From: an uncultured Bacillota bacterium
GTDB lineage: Bacteria; Bacillota; Clostridia; Christensenellales; Borkfalkiaceae
Reading direction: 5' to 3'
Assembly: GCA_949287815.1 (NCBI GenBank)
Contig: CASEHS010000005.1
Location: 1-64,000 of the forward strand
Length of the DNA: 64,000 nt
Shown piece after piece: positions 17,542 through 26,133 of the stretch. Numbering within the stretch: position 1 is the stretch's first letter; every line of letters begins with the position of its first letter. Position numbers and translations under genes: made by a program. The notes under the pieces are model-generated. The model saw only the letters and a list, made by a program, of their open reading frames with translations, searched no databases and was not told the DNA's origin.

Positions 17542-18864
17542 ATGGCAAATCCACTGATTGCGATAGTAGGGCGACCTAATGTAGGGAAAAGCACCTTATT
17601 CAATAAAATAGCGGGCAGAAAAATTTCGATTACAGAAAACAGACCGGGGGTCACGCGTGACAGGCTTTATGCCGATGCGGAATGGCGCGGCAAGAAGTTT
17701 ACCGTAGTGGATACGGGCGGTATCGAGCTGAAATCGGAAGACAGGATGTGGAAAGAAATTCTGCGTCAGGCAGACGTTGCGATTGATATGGCTCAGGTGA
17801 TTTTTCTGATGGTAGACGGGCGTGAGGAATTAACGTCTTCCGACTATGAGGTCGCGGATAAACTTCGCCGCAGTAAAAAGCCCGTAATCCTGCTTGTAAA
17901 TAAAGTGGACGAGTTTTCTCCCGACAAGCTGTTTGATTATTATGCTTTGGGACTTGGAGAACCTTATCCTGTTTCGGCGGAACATTCCCAAGGTATCGGA
18001 GATGTACTGGACGAGGCGGTTGCCTATTTCGGGGATTGGGAAGAAGACGATTCGCAAAGGCTGAAAATTGCGGTCGTTGGTAAACCGAATGCGGGGAAAA
18101 GTAGTCTTGTCAACAGGCTTTTAGGGTTTGAGCGCACGATCGTGACCGATCTTGCTGGTACGACTCGGGATGCGATCGATACCCCGTTTGAATTCAAAGG
18201 TGAAAAATATACCCTGATCGATACGGCAGGTATCAGAAGAAAAAAGAATGTTTCGGACGACGTTGAGTATTACAGTGTTATGCGGGCGTTCGATGCGGTG
18301 CGCCGCGCAGATGTCTGCCTGATCGTCGTGGACAGTACTGAGGGGCTTACCGAACAGGATGTAAAGATAGCGGGATTTGTTCATGAGGAAGGCAAACCGT
18401 CACTGGTAGTCATGAACAAATGGGATCTTGTGGAAAAGGATACGAATACGATCAATAAATTTGAAGAAAAGATCGCGCAGGATCTGAAATTCATGGATTA
18501 TTATAAGTCGGTTTACGTTTCGGCAAAGACGGGGCAGCGTGCAGAAAAAATTCTTGCAATGGCTCGGGAAGTTTATGAGAATGCCAATTTCCGCGTAACT
18601 ACGGGGGCGCTGAACGATCTGATTTTGGATGCCGTCCGTTCCAACGAACCGCCTTCATATAACGGAAGAAGACTGAAAGTTTATTATTGCAATCAGCCTT
18701 CCGTGTGTCCTCCGACCTTTGTGTTGTTTGTAAATGACGGGGAACTGATGCATTTTTCTTATAAGCGGTATCTGGAAAATGTACTTCGCAGAAGTTTTGA
18801 TTTTTCAGGTACACCGATACGTATTGTTGCAAGAAATCGCGGCGAAAATGACGAAGTCCTGTGA
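17542..18864 (+). CDS. der: Ribosome biogenesis GTPase Der (EngA)
   Basis: 440 residues, normal length. Two tandem GTPase domains: the first with 'GRPNVGKST', 'DTGG' and 'NKVD', the second with 'GKPNAGKSS', 'DTAG' and 'NKWD'. A C-terminal KH-like domain follows from about residue 350. Der binds the 50S subunit and is needed for its late assembly. der is followed by plsY and spoIVA, resembling the der-gpsA-spoIVA neighbourhood of Bacillus. Confidence 0.97.
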   Translation: MANPLIAIVGRPNVGKSTLFNKIAGRKISITENRPGVTRDRLYADAEWRGKKFTVVDTGGIELKSEDRMWKEILRQADVAIDMAQVIFLMVDGREELTSSDYEVADKLRRSKKPVILLVNKVDEFSPDKLFDYYALGLGEPYPVSAEHSQGIGDVLDEAVAYFGDWEEDDSQRLKIAVVGKPNAGKSSLVNRLLGFERTIVTDLAGTTRDAIDTPFEFKGEKYTLIDTAGIRRKKNVSDDVEYYSVMRAFDAVRRADVCLIVVDSTEGLTEQDVKIAGFVHEEGKPSLVVMNKWDLVEKDTNTINKFEEKIAQDLKFMDYYKSVYVSAKTGQRAEKILAMAREVYENANFRVTTGALNDLILDAVRSNEPPSYNGRRLKVYYCNQPSVCPPTFVLFVNDGELMHFSYKRYLENVLRRSFDFSGTPIRIVARNRGENDEVL

Positions 18865-18925
18865 TCAGTCATTACAACGGATTTGCGAATAGAGTTTTAA
18901 AAAGCATAAGTAAAGGCGCAAAAAT

Positions 18926-19660
18926 ATGGAGATAAAATTTTTCGATATTTGGTATTGGTTTGTCGTTATGGCTGTCGTGTCCTATTTTGTGGGATGCTTC
19001 AATTTTGCGCTTCTGATATCCAAAATCAAACATAAAGACGTGCGTAAAATGGGCAGCGGTAATCCCGGCACGATGAATATGAGCAGGCAATTCGGTCTGA
19101 AAATCGGTGCGATGACGTTGTTTTTGGATATGATCAAGGGCGGCGTTCCGCTTCTTATAGCCTATTTTATATTCAAGGGCAAAGTTTTTGCGGGAACGGA
19201 AGTATATGTTTCCGATCTTGCGCGGTATGTTTGCGGAGTAAGCGTGATCATCGGGCATATTTATCCCGTTACAATGAAGTTCAAAGGCGGAAAGGGTATT
19301 GCCTCGACTCTCGGTATGTACTCGTTTGCGCTTTGCTGTGAAACGCAGTATCCTTGGATGATCGGGCTTGTTTTGGGCGTACTTTTGCTCACATTATTTT
19401 ATATATGGGCAAGCGAATGGGGTTCGATGGGATCGTTGCTCGGAGTAAGCCTTCTTGCCGTGGCACAGGGTATCGTATTTTTCTTCCGCTATCACGACAG
19501 TTTGTCGAACGGATTCGTGATTGTGATTTTTATGTTGCTCTTTGCCGATTGTGTTCTGACTTGGTTTGCACACAGGCGGAATCTTATTGCCCTTCTTTCA
19601 GGAGAAGAGCATCATACATCTGTTAAAAAACTTTCGCACAGAAAAAAAGAGTCTGTCTGA
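18926..19660 (+). CDS. plsY: Glycerol-3-phosphate acyltransferase PlsY
   Basis: 244 residues; slightly longer than the usual ~200. It transfers the acyl group from acyl-phosphate to glycerol-3-phosphate, the first step of phospholipid synthesis, in the membrane. The conserved 'GSGNPGTMN', 'DMIKG' and 'KFKGGKGIAST' motifs are present (acyl-phosphate and G3P sites). Several membrane helices. The C-terminal ~25 residues are hydrophilic and basic. It follows der by 61 bases and ends just before the terminator that overlaps the spoIVA control region. Confidence 0.94.
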   Translation: MEIKFFDIWYWFVVMAVVSYFVGCFNFALLISKIKHKDVRKMGSGNPGTMNMSRQFGLKIGAMTLFLDMIKGGVPLLIAYFIFKGKVFAGTEVYVSDLARYVCGVSVIIGHIYPVTMKFKGGKGIASTLGMYSFALCCETQYPWMIGLVLGVLLLTLFYIWASEWGSMGSLLGVSLLAVAQGIVFFFRYHDSLSNGFVIVIFMLLFADCVLTWFAHRRNLIALLSGEEHHTSVKKLSHRKKESV

Positions 19661-19664
19661 AAAG

Positions 19665-19693
19665 GTCTAAAAGAAAAAATGCCTTCATATACT
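19665..19693 (+). promoter_or_regulatory. Candidate sigma-E promoter of spoIVA
   Basis: CATATACT (19686-19693) matches the sigma-E -10 consensus CATACAMT at seven of eight positions. The -35 region (19665-19671, GTCTAAA) is weak, 14 bases upstream. spoIVA is a sigma-E gene in Bacillus. Transcription would begin near 19700, inside the loop of the overlapping hairpin. Confidence 0.45.
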
Positions 19694-19725
19694 AACCTTG
19701 TAACAAGCGTATATGGAGGCTTTTT
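19681..19725 (+). terminator. Terminator hairpin whose 3' arm is the spoIVA ribosome-binding site
   Basis: GCCTTCATATAC (19681-19692) pairs with GTATATGGAGGC (19709-19720), one G-U pair. A small CTTG/CAAG stem sits inside the loop. Six A precede and five T follow. The 3' arm contains the spoIVA site GGAGG (19715-19719). Confidence 0.75.
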
Positions 19726-19729
19726 CTAT

Positions 19730-21205
19730 ATGTTGAATCGGGAAGTGTACGAGGATATTGCGTTCCGTACAGGCGGGGATATTTATATCGGGGTAGTCGG
19801 GCCTGTCAGAACAGGAAAATCCACATTTATCCGCCGCTTTGCGGAACTGATGATTTTACCGCATATGCAGAAATCAGCGCGGAAAACCGCGCTTAACGAC
19901 GAACTTCCGCAAGCCGCGGAAGGAAAAACGGTTATGACGACCGAACCGAAATTTGTCCCGGGGGAAGCCGCGAAAGTAAAAATTTCGGAAAATTCATCCG
20001 TGAACGTTCGGTTGATCGATTGCGTGGGGTTCCCCGTGGAAGGCGCTGTTCCCGATGAAGACGGAAAACCGCGTATGGTCAGCACGCCGTGGAGCGATAC
20101 GCCTATGCCTTTTGCAGAGGCTGCGGCGCTCGGCACGGAGAAAGTGATAAGGGATCATTCCACAATAGCAGTATTGGTTACCTCGGACGGAAGTATTACC
20201 GATCTGCCGCGTTCAGCATATCTGGATGCGGAGGAGCGCACCGTTAAAGAACTGACCGTTTTAGGTAAACCTTTTGTTATTCTGTATAACAGCAGAAAAT
20301 CGCAATCGGATGAATGTATTGCGGCGTGCAGTGCGCTTTCGGTAAAATACGGTGCGCCCGTATTGCCGTTTGATTGCGAACACGCTCAGGCTCGTGATTT
20401 TTCTGAGGTTTTGGAAAAGATACTTTTTGAATTTCCTGTGGTGAGCATAGACGTGAAATTGCCCGACTGGGTGCGCGTGCTTCCCGAAGATCATCCTGTC
20501 ATCGCGGACGCGTTCAGTCGTATCCGTGAAGGAACAAAGGATATCAAGAGGATGCGCGATTGTTCCGCCATGGAAACCGCATTTTCAGGCAGCGAATATT
20601 TTGAAGACGCGTTATCCGGATCAATGCACCCTGGCGAAGGCAGGGCTGAATACACGGTCGGCGTGAAAGAGGGCTTGTTTTATAAGATCCTCAGCCAGGA
20701 ATGCGGAGCAGAGATTACCGATGAATTCCGTCTGATGTCTTTTGTAAAGAATCTTTCTTCTGCGAAAAAGTTTGCGGAAAGATTTGAAGGGGCATTGCGC
20801 GATGCGGATGAATTCGGTTACGGGGTAGTGATGCCTTCGGAGAATGATCTCGTATTGGGCGCTCCTGAAATGAGTAAACAAAGCGGAAGATGCGGATTGC
20901 GTCTTAATGCGGAAGCAGGAACTTATCATGTGATCAAGGTGAATGTGCGAAGCGAAATAAGTCCCGTTATCGGTGATGCCGCAAGAGGCGAAGAGATCGT
21001 CAAGGATATGATCGAGAATTATGAATCAAATCCCGATACACTTTGGAATACAGAATTGTTCGGAAGAACATTTAAAGATATGGTATGTGAAGGGTTAAAT
21101 ACCAAGGCAGGCGGAATGCCTGAAAATGTGCGTAAGAAAATGAGAAGAACGGTTACGCGCATAGTGAACGAAGGAAGAGGCGGAGTTATCTGTATTTTGC
21201 TTTAA
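19730..21205 (+). CDS. spoIVA: Stage IV sporulation protein A
   Basis: 491 residues from ATG 19730, ten bases after GGAGG; the open frame extends 17 codons upstream through the hairpin, but Bacillus SpoIVA starts at the equivalent of 'EDIAFRTGGDIYIGVVG'. SpoIVA is an ATPase that polymerises on the forespore surface as the coat basement layer. The Walker A 'GPVRTGKST' is near residue 27-35; the middle and C-terminal domains are full length, ending in the usual hydrophobic tail. It would be made in the mother cell. Confidence 0.96.
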   Translation: MLNREVYEDIAFRTGGDIYIGVVGPVRTGKSTFIRRFAELMILPHMQKSARKTALNDELPQAAEGKTVMTTEPKFVPGEAAKVKISENSSVNVRLIDCVGFPVEGAVPDEDGKPRMVSTPWSDTPMPFAEAAALGTEKVIRDHSTIAVLVTSDGSITDLPRSAYLDAEERTVKELTVLGKPFVILYNSRKSQSDECIAACSALSVKYGAPVLPFDCEHAQARDFSEVLEKILFEFPVVSIDVKLPDWVRVLPEDHPVIADAFSRIREGTKDIKRMRDCSAMETAFSGSEYFEDALSGSMHPGEGRAEYTVGVKEGLFYKILSQECGAEITDEFRLMSFVKNLSSAKKFAERFEGALRDADEFGYGVVMPSENDLVLGAPEMSKQSGRCGLRLNAEAGTYHVIKVNVRSEISPVIGDAARGEEIVKDMIENYESNPDTLWNTELFGRTFKDMVCEGLNTKAGGMPENVRKKMRRTVTRIVNEGRGGVICILL

Positions 21206-21215
21206 AAAATTTGTT

Positions 21216-21266
21216 CAAATAAAATCCCCCTTTTGCAGAGGTCTGCGAAAAGGGGGATTTTATTTG
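21216..21266. terminator. Bidirectional terminator between spoIVA and the SIMPL gene
   Basis: A near-perfect inverted repeat of about 24 bp (21216-21239 with 21242-21266, one bulged base) with a GG loop. Its A/T ends give T tracts on both strands. It separates two convergent genes. Confidence 0.92.
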
Positions 21267-21273
21267 AATTGAA

Positions 21274-22077
21274 TTATTGAGTTATAGCGGAATCACAAGC
21301 GCATTTAAATTTAGCGCGGACCGTTGCTTCAATGATCACTTTTCCTTCCTGCATATAATCGGAGTAATCAAAAACACATTTTTCGGTAATATTGGCAAGT
21401 TCGCAGTTTTCTCCGAGTAAAGCTATCGCTTTGGATTCAGCGTTGGCTTTTGCTGCAGCAAGCGCTTCTTTATAAGCGGCTTCTTTATTTTTGAGCATGG
21501 CTACCTTAGAGCAGTATCTTGCTCCGGCTTCTTCTGCGGCTTTGAGTAAATTTTCACCTTTTTCAAAAGAGGCACCCGAGGCGGTAAGGCTCATATTCGC
21601 CTCGTACATTGCTTTATCTTTATCCCAAACGGGGCAGACATAAATGTGTTCGGCAGAAAAAGTAACAGAATCATCTATTTCTTTCATTGCCTGTTTAAGC
21701 GAAGCGGATTTTTCGCTGAGAAGACGTTTTGCGTCCTGTGCGCTTTCTGATTTTGCATCAAGGCTGAAATATATTGATACTGAATCTGCATCCACGCTCA
21801 TGCGGCTTGTCCCCGATACAGTTGCGCTTTTCGCATTACATCCGTTCTTATGATCGGTTTTATTTTGGCTTTGTGAAGGTTCTTGTTCCGGTTGAACTTC
21901 ATTAGTTTCTTCGGATACTGTTGAATCATTCGGTTGAGCAATATTTTCGTTGGTAAAATCGGTCAGTTCTTCCTGTGCGGGTTCAAAATTGCCTGTTTCG
22001 GCTGCTGCGGGAAGAGCGGCAAAAGTACCTGCAATCAGAATCACTGCAAGAATAATCAGCAACAATTTCTTTTTCAT
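21274..22077 (-). CDS. Secreted SIMPL (DUF541) domain protein
   Basis: 267 residues. An N-terminal signal peptide (KKK followed by a hydrophobic core to about residue 25, ending ALPAAAE) precedes an acidic, Gln/Glu-rich linker (about 28-78). A SIMPL domain follows: 'SATVSGTSRMSVDADSVSIYFSL' in pattern, with alternating strands and an Ala-rich helix. SIMPL proteins are periplasmic or exported proteins of unclear biochemical role. There are three or four cysteines near both ends of the domain (around residue 80 and the last ten residues), which could form disulphides. Stand-alone gene. Confidence 0.88.
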   Translation of the reverse strand: MKKKLLLIILAVILIAGTFAALPAAAETGNFEPAQEELTDFTNENIAQPNDSTVSEETNEVQPEQEPSQSQNKTDHKNGCNAKSATVSGTSRMSVDADSVSIYFSLDAKSESAQDAKRLLSEKSASLKQAMKEIDDSVTFSAEHIYVCPVWDKDKAMYEANMSLTASGASFEKGENLLKAAEEAGARYCSKVAMLKNKEAAYKEALAAAKANAESKAIALLGENCELANITEKCVFDYSDYMQEGKVIIEATVRAKFKCACDSAITQ

Positions 22078-22204
22078 AATATTTTACCTCCGTTGACTGA
22101 TATCTATACTTTGTGAGAAAAAAAACAAATTATGCGTTTAATTCCAAAAAAGTAAAAAAATAACAAATTTTTTTGTGACGGAAAAATAGAGGTAAATATT
22201 TTGC

Positions 22205-22233
22205 TTGCGTAAATTGCTTGAAAAACATATAAT
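22205..22233 (+). promoter_or_regulatory. Promoter of the ABC exporter operon
   Basis: TTGCGT (22205-22210), 17 bases, TATAAT (22228-22233). Confidence 0.6.
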
Positions 22234-22265
22234 AAAAAGGAATAAAGGAAAAAGAGAGAAAAAAA

Positions 22266-23923
22266 GTGAAGAGATATCTGCCGTACTTAAAAAAATATAA
22301 ATGGTTCTGCATATTCGGCGCGATTTCAAAATGGATCGAGGCGGTACTGGAATTGCTTGTACCGCTCGTGATGGCAAAAATTATCGATGAAGGTATTGCG
22401 CGAGGCAACGCTGGAATATCCTATGCGTTGTGGGGCGGCGCGGTAATGTTGGCAATGGGAGCGGTCGGATTCGGTTGTGCGGTTTTCTGTCAAAGAAGTG
22501 CATCGATCGCCTCGCAAGGCTTCGGTACCAATGTAAGGAATGCGTTATTCCGCCATATCAATACACTTTCATACAGGGAGATCGATAAAATCGGTGAAGC
22601 GTCGCTTGTCACGCGCGTTACGGGCGACGTAACGCAGATGCAGAGCGCTGTTGCAATGTTTATAAGGCTCGTAGTGCGCGCACCGTTTATTGCCGCGGGA
22701 TCGGTCGTTTTGTGTCTGCTGATAGATTGGCAGACGGGGTTGATCGTAACAGGCGCAGCCGTTCTGGTCGGGATCGTTCTTTGGATCATCATGAAAAAAA
22801 GCGTCCCTTATTATACACGCAATCAAAGAAAACTTGATCGGCTTGCGCAGGTAACTAATGAAAATTTAGAGGGCGCAAGGGTAGTGCGCGCTTTTTCAAA
22901 GCGAGAGAAAGAGAGAGACCGTTTTGATGCGGCGGCAGGCGAAATGCTGGAAAATTCGCTGGTTATCGCAAAAATCACGGCTTGGCTGAATCCTTTGACG
23001 TATGCGATCATCAACCTCGGCGTTGCGGCGATTTTGTTTTTAAGTGATTTTAAGGTAAGTACGGGAACCCTTTCCAGCGGTGAGGTCATCGCGCTTATCA
23101 ATTATATGATGCAGATCCTCAACGCTATGGTCGTCATTTCCAACCTCGTGTCGTTATTCACCAAAGCGCATGCATCTATGCTTAGGGTGGATGAAGTGTT
23201 TGATTTGCAACCCGGCATTGATGAAGGCGGCAGGGCGCAGCCTGATTTCAATGCCCCTGCGATCGAAATGCGTGGCGTGAATTTTTCCTATGCAGGAACA
23301 GAGCAGTACTCTTTGCGGGATATCGATCTATGTGTACAAGCGGGACAGACGATAGGTATTATCGGCGGTACGGGCAGCGGGAAGTCTACGCTTATAAATC
23401 TTCTGCCAAGGCTTTACGACGCCACTACGGGAGAGGTTAAAATTTTCGGGCATAATGTAAAAGAATATCCGCTCAGGGAATTGCGCTTTATGTTCGGGGT
23501 CGTACCGCAAAACGCTTCGCTGTTTTCGGGGACAGTGCGCTCCAATCTGTTCTGGGGAAATGACAAAGCGACGGATGAGCAGTTCGAAGCTGCGCTCAAA
23601 ACCGCCTGCGCGTATGATTTCGTGCAAGAAAAAGGCGGTTTGGAAACAGAAGTTACGGAAGGCGGAAAGAATTTTTCGGGCGGACAGCGTCAGCGTCTTA
23701 CGATTGCAAGAGCGGTCGTTGCACAGCCGAAAATTCTGATACTGGACTGAAAGATGTTACGACGATCCTGATCTCTCAGCGCGCTTCGTCGCTGCGCGGT
23801 GCGGATGTGATTTTCGTGCTTGAAGACGGAAAGATCGTAGGGAGAGGAAAACACGAAGAGTTGTATGACTTCTGCGGCGTATACAGAGAAATCTGCGATT
23901 CACAGACGAGGTCGGAAGAATGA
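22266..23923 (+). pseudogene. ABC exporter half, broken by a small deletion in the nucleotide-binding domain
   Basis: GTG 22266 opens a 494-residue frame: six membrane helices, then an ATPase domain with Walker A (GGTGSGKST), signature (FSGGQRQR) and Walker B (ILILD), ending at TGA 23748. The missing C-terminus continues in another frame from 23747 ('LKDVTTILISQRASS...') to TGA 23921-23923. Comparison with the partner gene shows about 21 residues missing between Walker B and the switch strand, so about 61-67 bases were lost, removing the D-loop. It corresponds to the degenerate half of TM287/288-type heterodimers. Its true end overlaps the next start (ATGA). Confidence 0.88.
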
Positions 23924-25716
23924 AAGAAGTAAAGAAAGTGGAAAAGGGGCTTACCTGCAGGCTTCTGACTTATGTTTCGCCTTATAAAGGACTGGTTGTC
24001 GGGGCGTTGGTTTTTGCAGTGCTGTATGTGGCTTTTGTGTTGCTCGGCCCCGTATTATACGGTTTTGCCATTGACAATATGGCATCGGCAGGTAAGGCAG
24101 GTACACGCGATGTGTATTTGATGATAGGCGGTTTTACGGGGTGTGTGTTGCTGTCTTCTGTTTCTCAGAAGATCATGAACAACTGCGTGAATGCCCTTTG
24201 TTATAAAGTCGTAAAAGACCTGAGGCGAGATGCTTTTTATGCTCTTACGGCTTCTCGTATCAAATATATCGATTCTCACGCGCACGGGGATATCATGAGC
24301 CGTGTCGTAAACGATGTCGATGTGATATCGGACGGTTTATTGCAGGGAGTGGCTCAACTTTTTACGGGAGTTTTGACGATACTTGCAACACTTGTGGTAA
24401 TGTTTGTGATTAACTACATTATTGCGCTCGTTGTGGTCGTTCTTACACCGCTGTCACTGTTTGTCGCGGCATTTATAACGAAAAACACATTCAAAAAGTT
24501 TCGCGATCAGGTAAAAATACAGGGTGAACTCGTCGCGCATACAAAAGAGATGTTTGCGGGGCAGAAAACGGTCATTCTCTTTAATGAAGAAGAATATTCG
24601 TCTCAAAAATTTGAAGAGATCGACGGGCGTTTATACGATATCGGTTGGCGCGCACAGTATTTTTCTGCGCTCAGTAACCCGTCTACCCGATTTGTCAATG
24701 CTGTCATTACGGTGATCGTGGGCGTACTCGGAACGATATTTTGTATTTTAAGCGGCGGCGGAACGCTGGTTTTGGGTAAAATTTCACTTGGTGCGTTTGG
24801 TCCCGGTATGCTGGCAACGTTTATCAGTTATGCGAATCAATATACGAAGCCATTTAACGAGGTTTCCAACGTGATCACGCAATTACAGAATGCTTTTGCT
24901 TCTGCGGCGCGCGTGTTTGAGGTCGTTGACGAGCCTTGCGAGAAAACGGACGGTAAAGAGCATATCGAAAAATGCAGAGGGGATATTGAGATTAAAAATG
25001 CATATTTTTCTTATACGCCCGATAAAAAGCTGATTGAAAATTTGAACGTTAAAGTAAAAGCGGGCAGTAAAATTGCGATTGTCGGACCGACGGGTTGCGG
25101 AAAAACGACGCTCATCAACCTTCTGATGCGATTTTATGATCTGGATTCGGGAACGATCACCGTTGACGGAAAAGATGCAAAGGAAATTCCGCTCGACGAA
25201 TACAGAAAAATGTTTGGAATGGTCTTGCAGGAAAGTTTTTTAAGTAACGAATCGGTTGCATATAATATTTCCTACGGAGCGGAGCACGCAACGCGTGAAG
25301 AGATCGAACAGGCGGCAAAATCCGCGTATTGCGATTTCTTCATCCGTAATCTTGAAAACGGCTATGATACCGTTCTTTCAGGAAAAGTAAATGTGTCTCA
25401 AGGCGAAAAACAGTTGCTCTGTATTGCGCGGGTAATGCTGGTCGATCCGCCTATGCTCATTTTAGACGAGGCGACGAGCAATATCGATACAATGACCGAA
25501 ATGCGTATTCAGAAAGCGTTTCGAAAAATCATGAAAGGCAGAACAAGTTTTATTGTGGCGCATAGGCTTTCAACCATTCTTGACGCCGACTTGATTCTCG
25601 TTATGAATAAAGGAAGCGTCATTGAACAGGGAACGCATACCGAACTTATGGAAGCAAAAGGGTTTTATTATAACCTTTATAATTCACAGTTTGCAAAAGC
25701 AGACAGTACGATTTAA
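23920..25716 (+). CDS. ABC exporter half, permease-ATPase fusion (intact partner)
   Basis: 598 residues. Six membrane helices in the first ~330 residues and a C-terminal ATPase with Walker A 'GPTGCGKTT', a divergent signature 'VSQGEKQL', Walker B plus catalytic glutamate 'LILDEATSNID', and H-loop 'VAHRLST'. This is the catalytically competent half of a heterodimeric multidrug or lipid exporter. Its partner, directly upstream and translationally coupled, is broken. It may act alone, pair with another half, or be on the way to loss. Substrate unknown. Confidence 0.93.
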   Translation: MKEVKKVEKGLTCRLLTYVSPYKGLVVGALVFAVLYVAFVLLGPVLYGFAIDNMASAGKAGTRDVYLMIGGFTGCVLLSSVSQKIMNNCVNALCYKVVKDLRRDAFYALTASRIKYIDSHAHGDIMSRVVNDVDVISDGLLQGVAQLFTGVLTILATLVVMFVINYIIALVVVVLTPLSLFVAAFITKNTFKKFRDQVKIQGELVAHTKEMFAGQKTVILFNEEEYSSQKFEEIDGRLYDIGWRAQYFSALSNPSTRFVNAVITVIVGVLGTIFCILSGGGTLVLGKISLGAFGPGMLATFISYANQYTKPFNEVSNVITQLQNAFASAARVFEVVDEPCEKTDGKEHIEKCRGDIEIKNAYFSYTPDKKLIENLNVKVKAGSKIAIVGPTGCGKTTLINLLMRFYDLDSGTITVDGKDAKEIPLDEYRKMFGMVLQESFLSNESVAYNISYGAEHATREEIEQAAKSAYCDFFIRNLENGYDTVLSGKVNVSQGEKQLLCIARVMLVDPPMLILDEATSNIDTMTEMRIQKAFRKIMKGRTSFIVAHRLSTILDADLILVMNKGSVIEQGTHTELMEAKGFYYNLYNSQFAKADSTI

Positions 25717-25741
25717 TTTTAAAAGTGTTGAAAATGAAAAT

Positions 25742-25771
25742 ATACCCTGTGGCAAAATTGTCGCAGGGTAT
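25742..25771. terminator. Stem-loop between convergent genes
   Basis: ATACCCTGTGGC (25742-25753) pairs with GTCGCAGGGTAT (25760-25771) with two G-U pairs. The T tract after it is short, so it is a modest terminator, between the ABC gene and the convergent small ORF. Confidence 0.6.
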
Positions 25772-25816
25772 TTGTATGATCGGTTTCAGATGAAAAAGAA
25801 GAAAAGTGCAAACAGA

Positions 25817-25948
25817 TTATTTCTGAGGAATTCGTTTGCCGTCCTTATCAATCGTGACCGTAGGTCTTTCGTCTTTGAGAGCCATCAGGTATTCATTGTA
25901 CTGCGTTTCGGTAAGAGACCTTACTTTATTCTTTTTTTTCTTTGACAC
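25817..25948 (-). CDS. Small protein of 43 residues, unrecognised
   Basis: GTG at 25948-25946 starts a 43-residue frame nine bases after a perfect AAGGAGG. The protein begins with a lysine cluster (MSKKKKNK), then a 'SLTETQYNEYLMALKDERP' helix and a 'TVTIDKDGKRIP' strand/turn, and ends at TAA (25819-25817). Composition and codon use look like a real gene, and the helix-plus-hairpin pattern is not random. Probably cytosolic. I do not recognise the family. It lies between the ABC exporter and spoVAD on the opposite strand. Confidence 0.65.
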   Translation of the reverse strand: MSKKKKNKVRSLTETQYNEYLMALKDERPTVTIDKDGKRIPQK

Positions 25949-26042
25949 GGGAATAAACCTCCTTATTCTGTTGCTTATAATATGCCCTTACAGACGAAAA
26001 AACATACGCTTGTATTTTGTAAAAAAGTGAAAAATTGAAAGA

Positions 26043-26072
26043 TGAATAAACATTCTTTTTTGCGGCAAACTT
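26043..26072 (+). promoter_or_regulatory. Candidate sigma-G promoter of spoVAD
   Basis: TGAATA (26043-26048), 17 bases, CAAACTT (26066-26072). These resemble the forespore sigma-G consensus (TGnATA / CATACTA). spoVA genes are sigma-G dependent in Bacillus. Predicted start near 26079. Confidence 0.45.
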
Positions 26073-26133
26073 TTTAAGAGAAAACAGAAAGGGCTTTATT
26101 CTTTGTCGAAAGCGGAAGGTCAAAGTTACGAAT

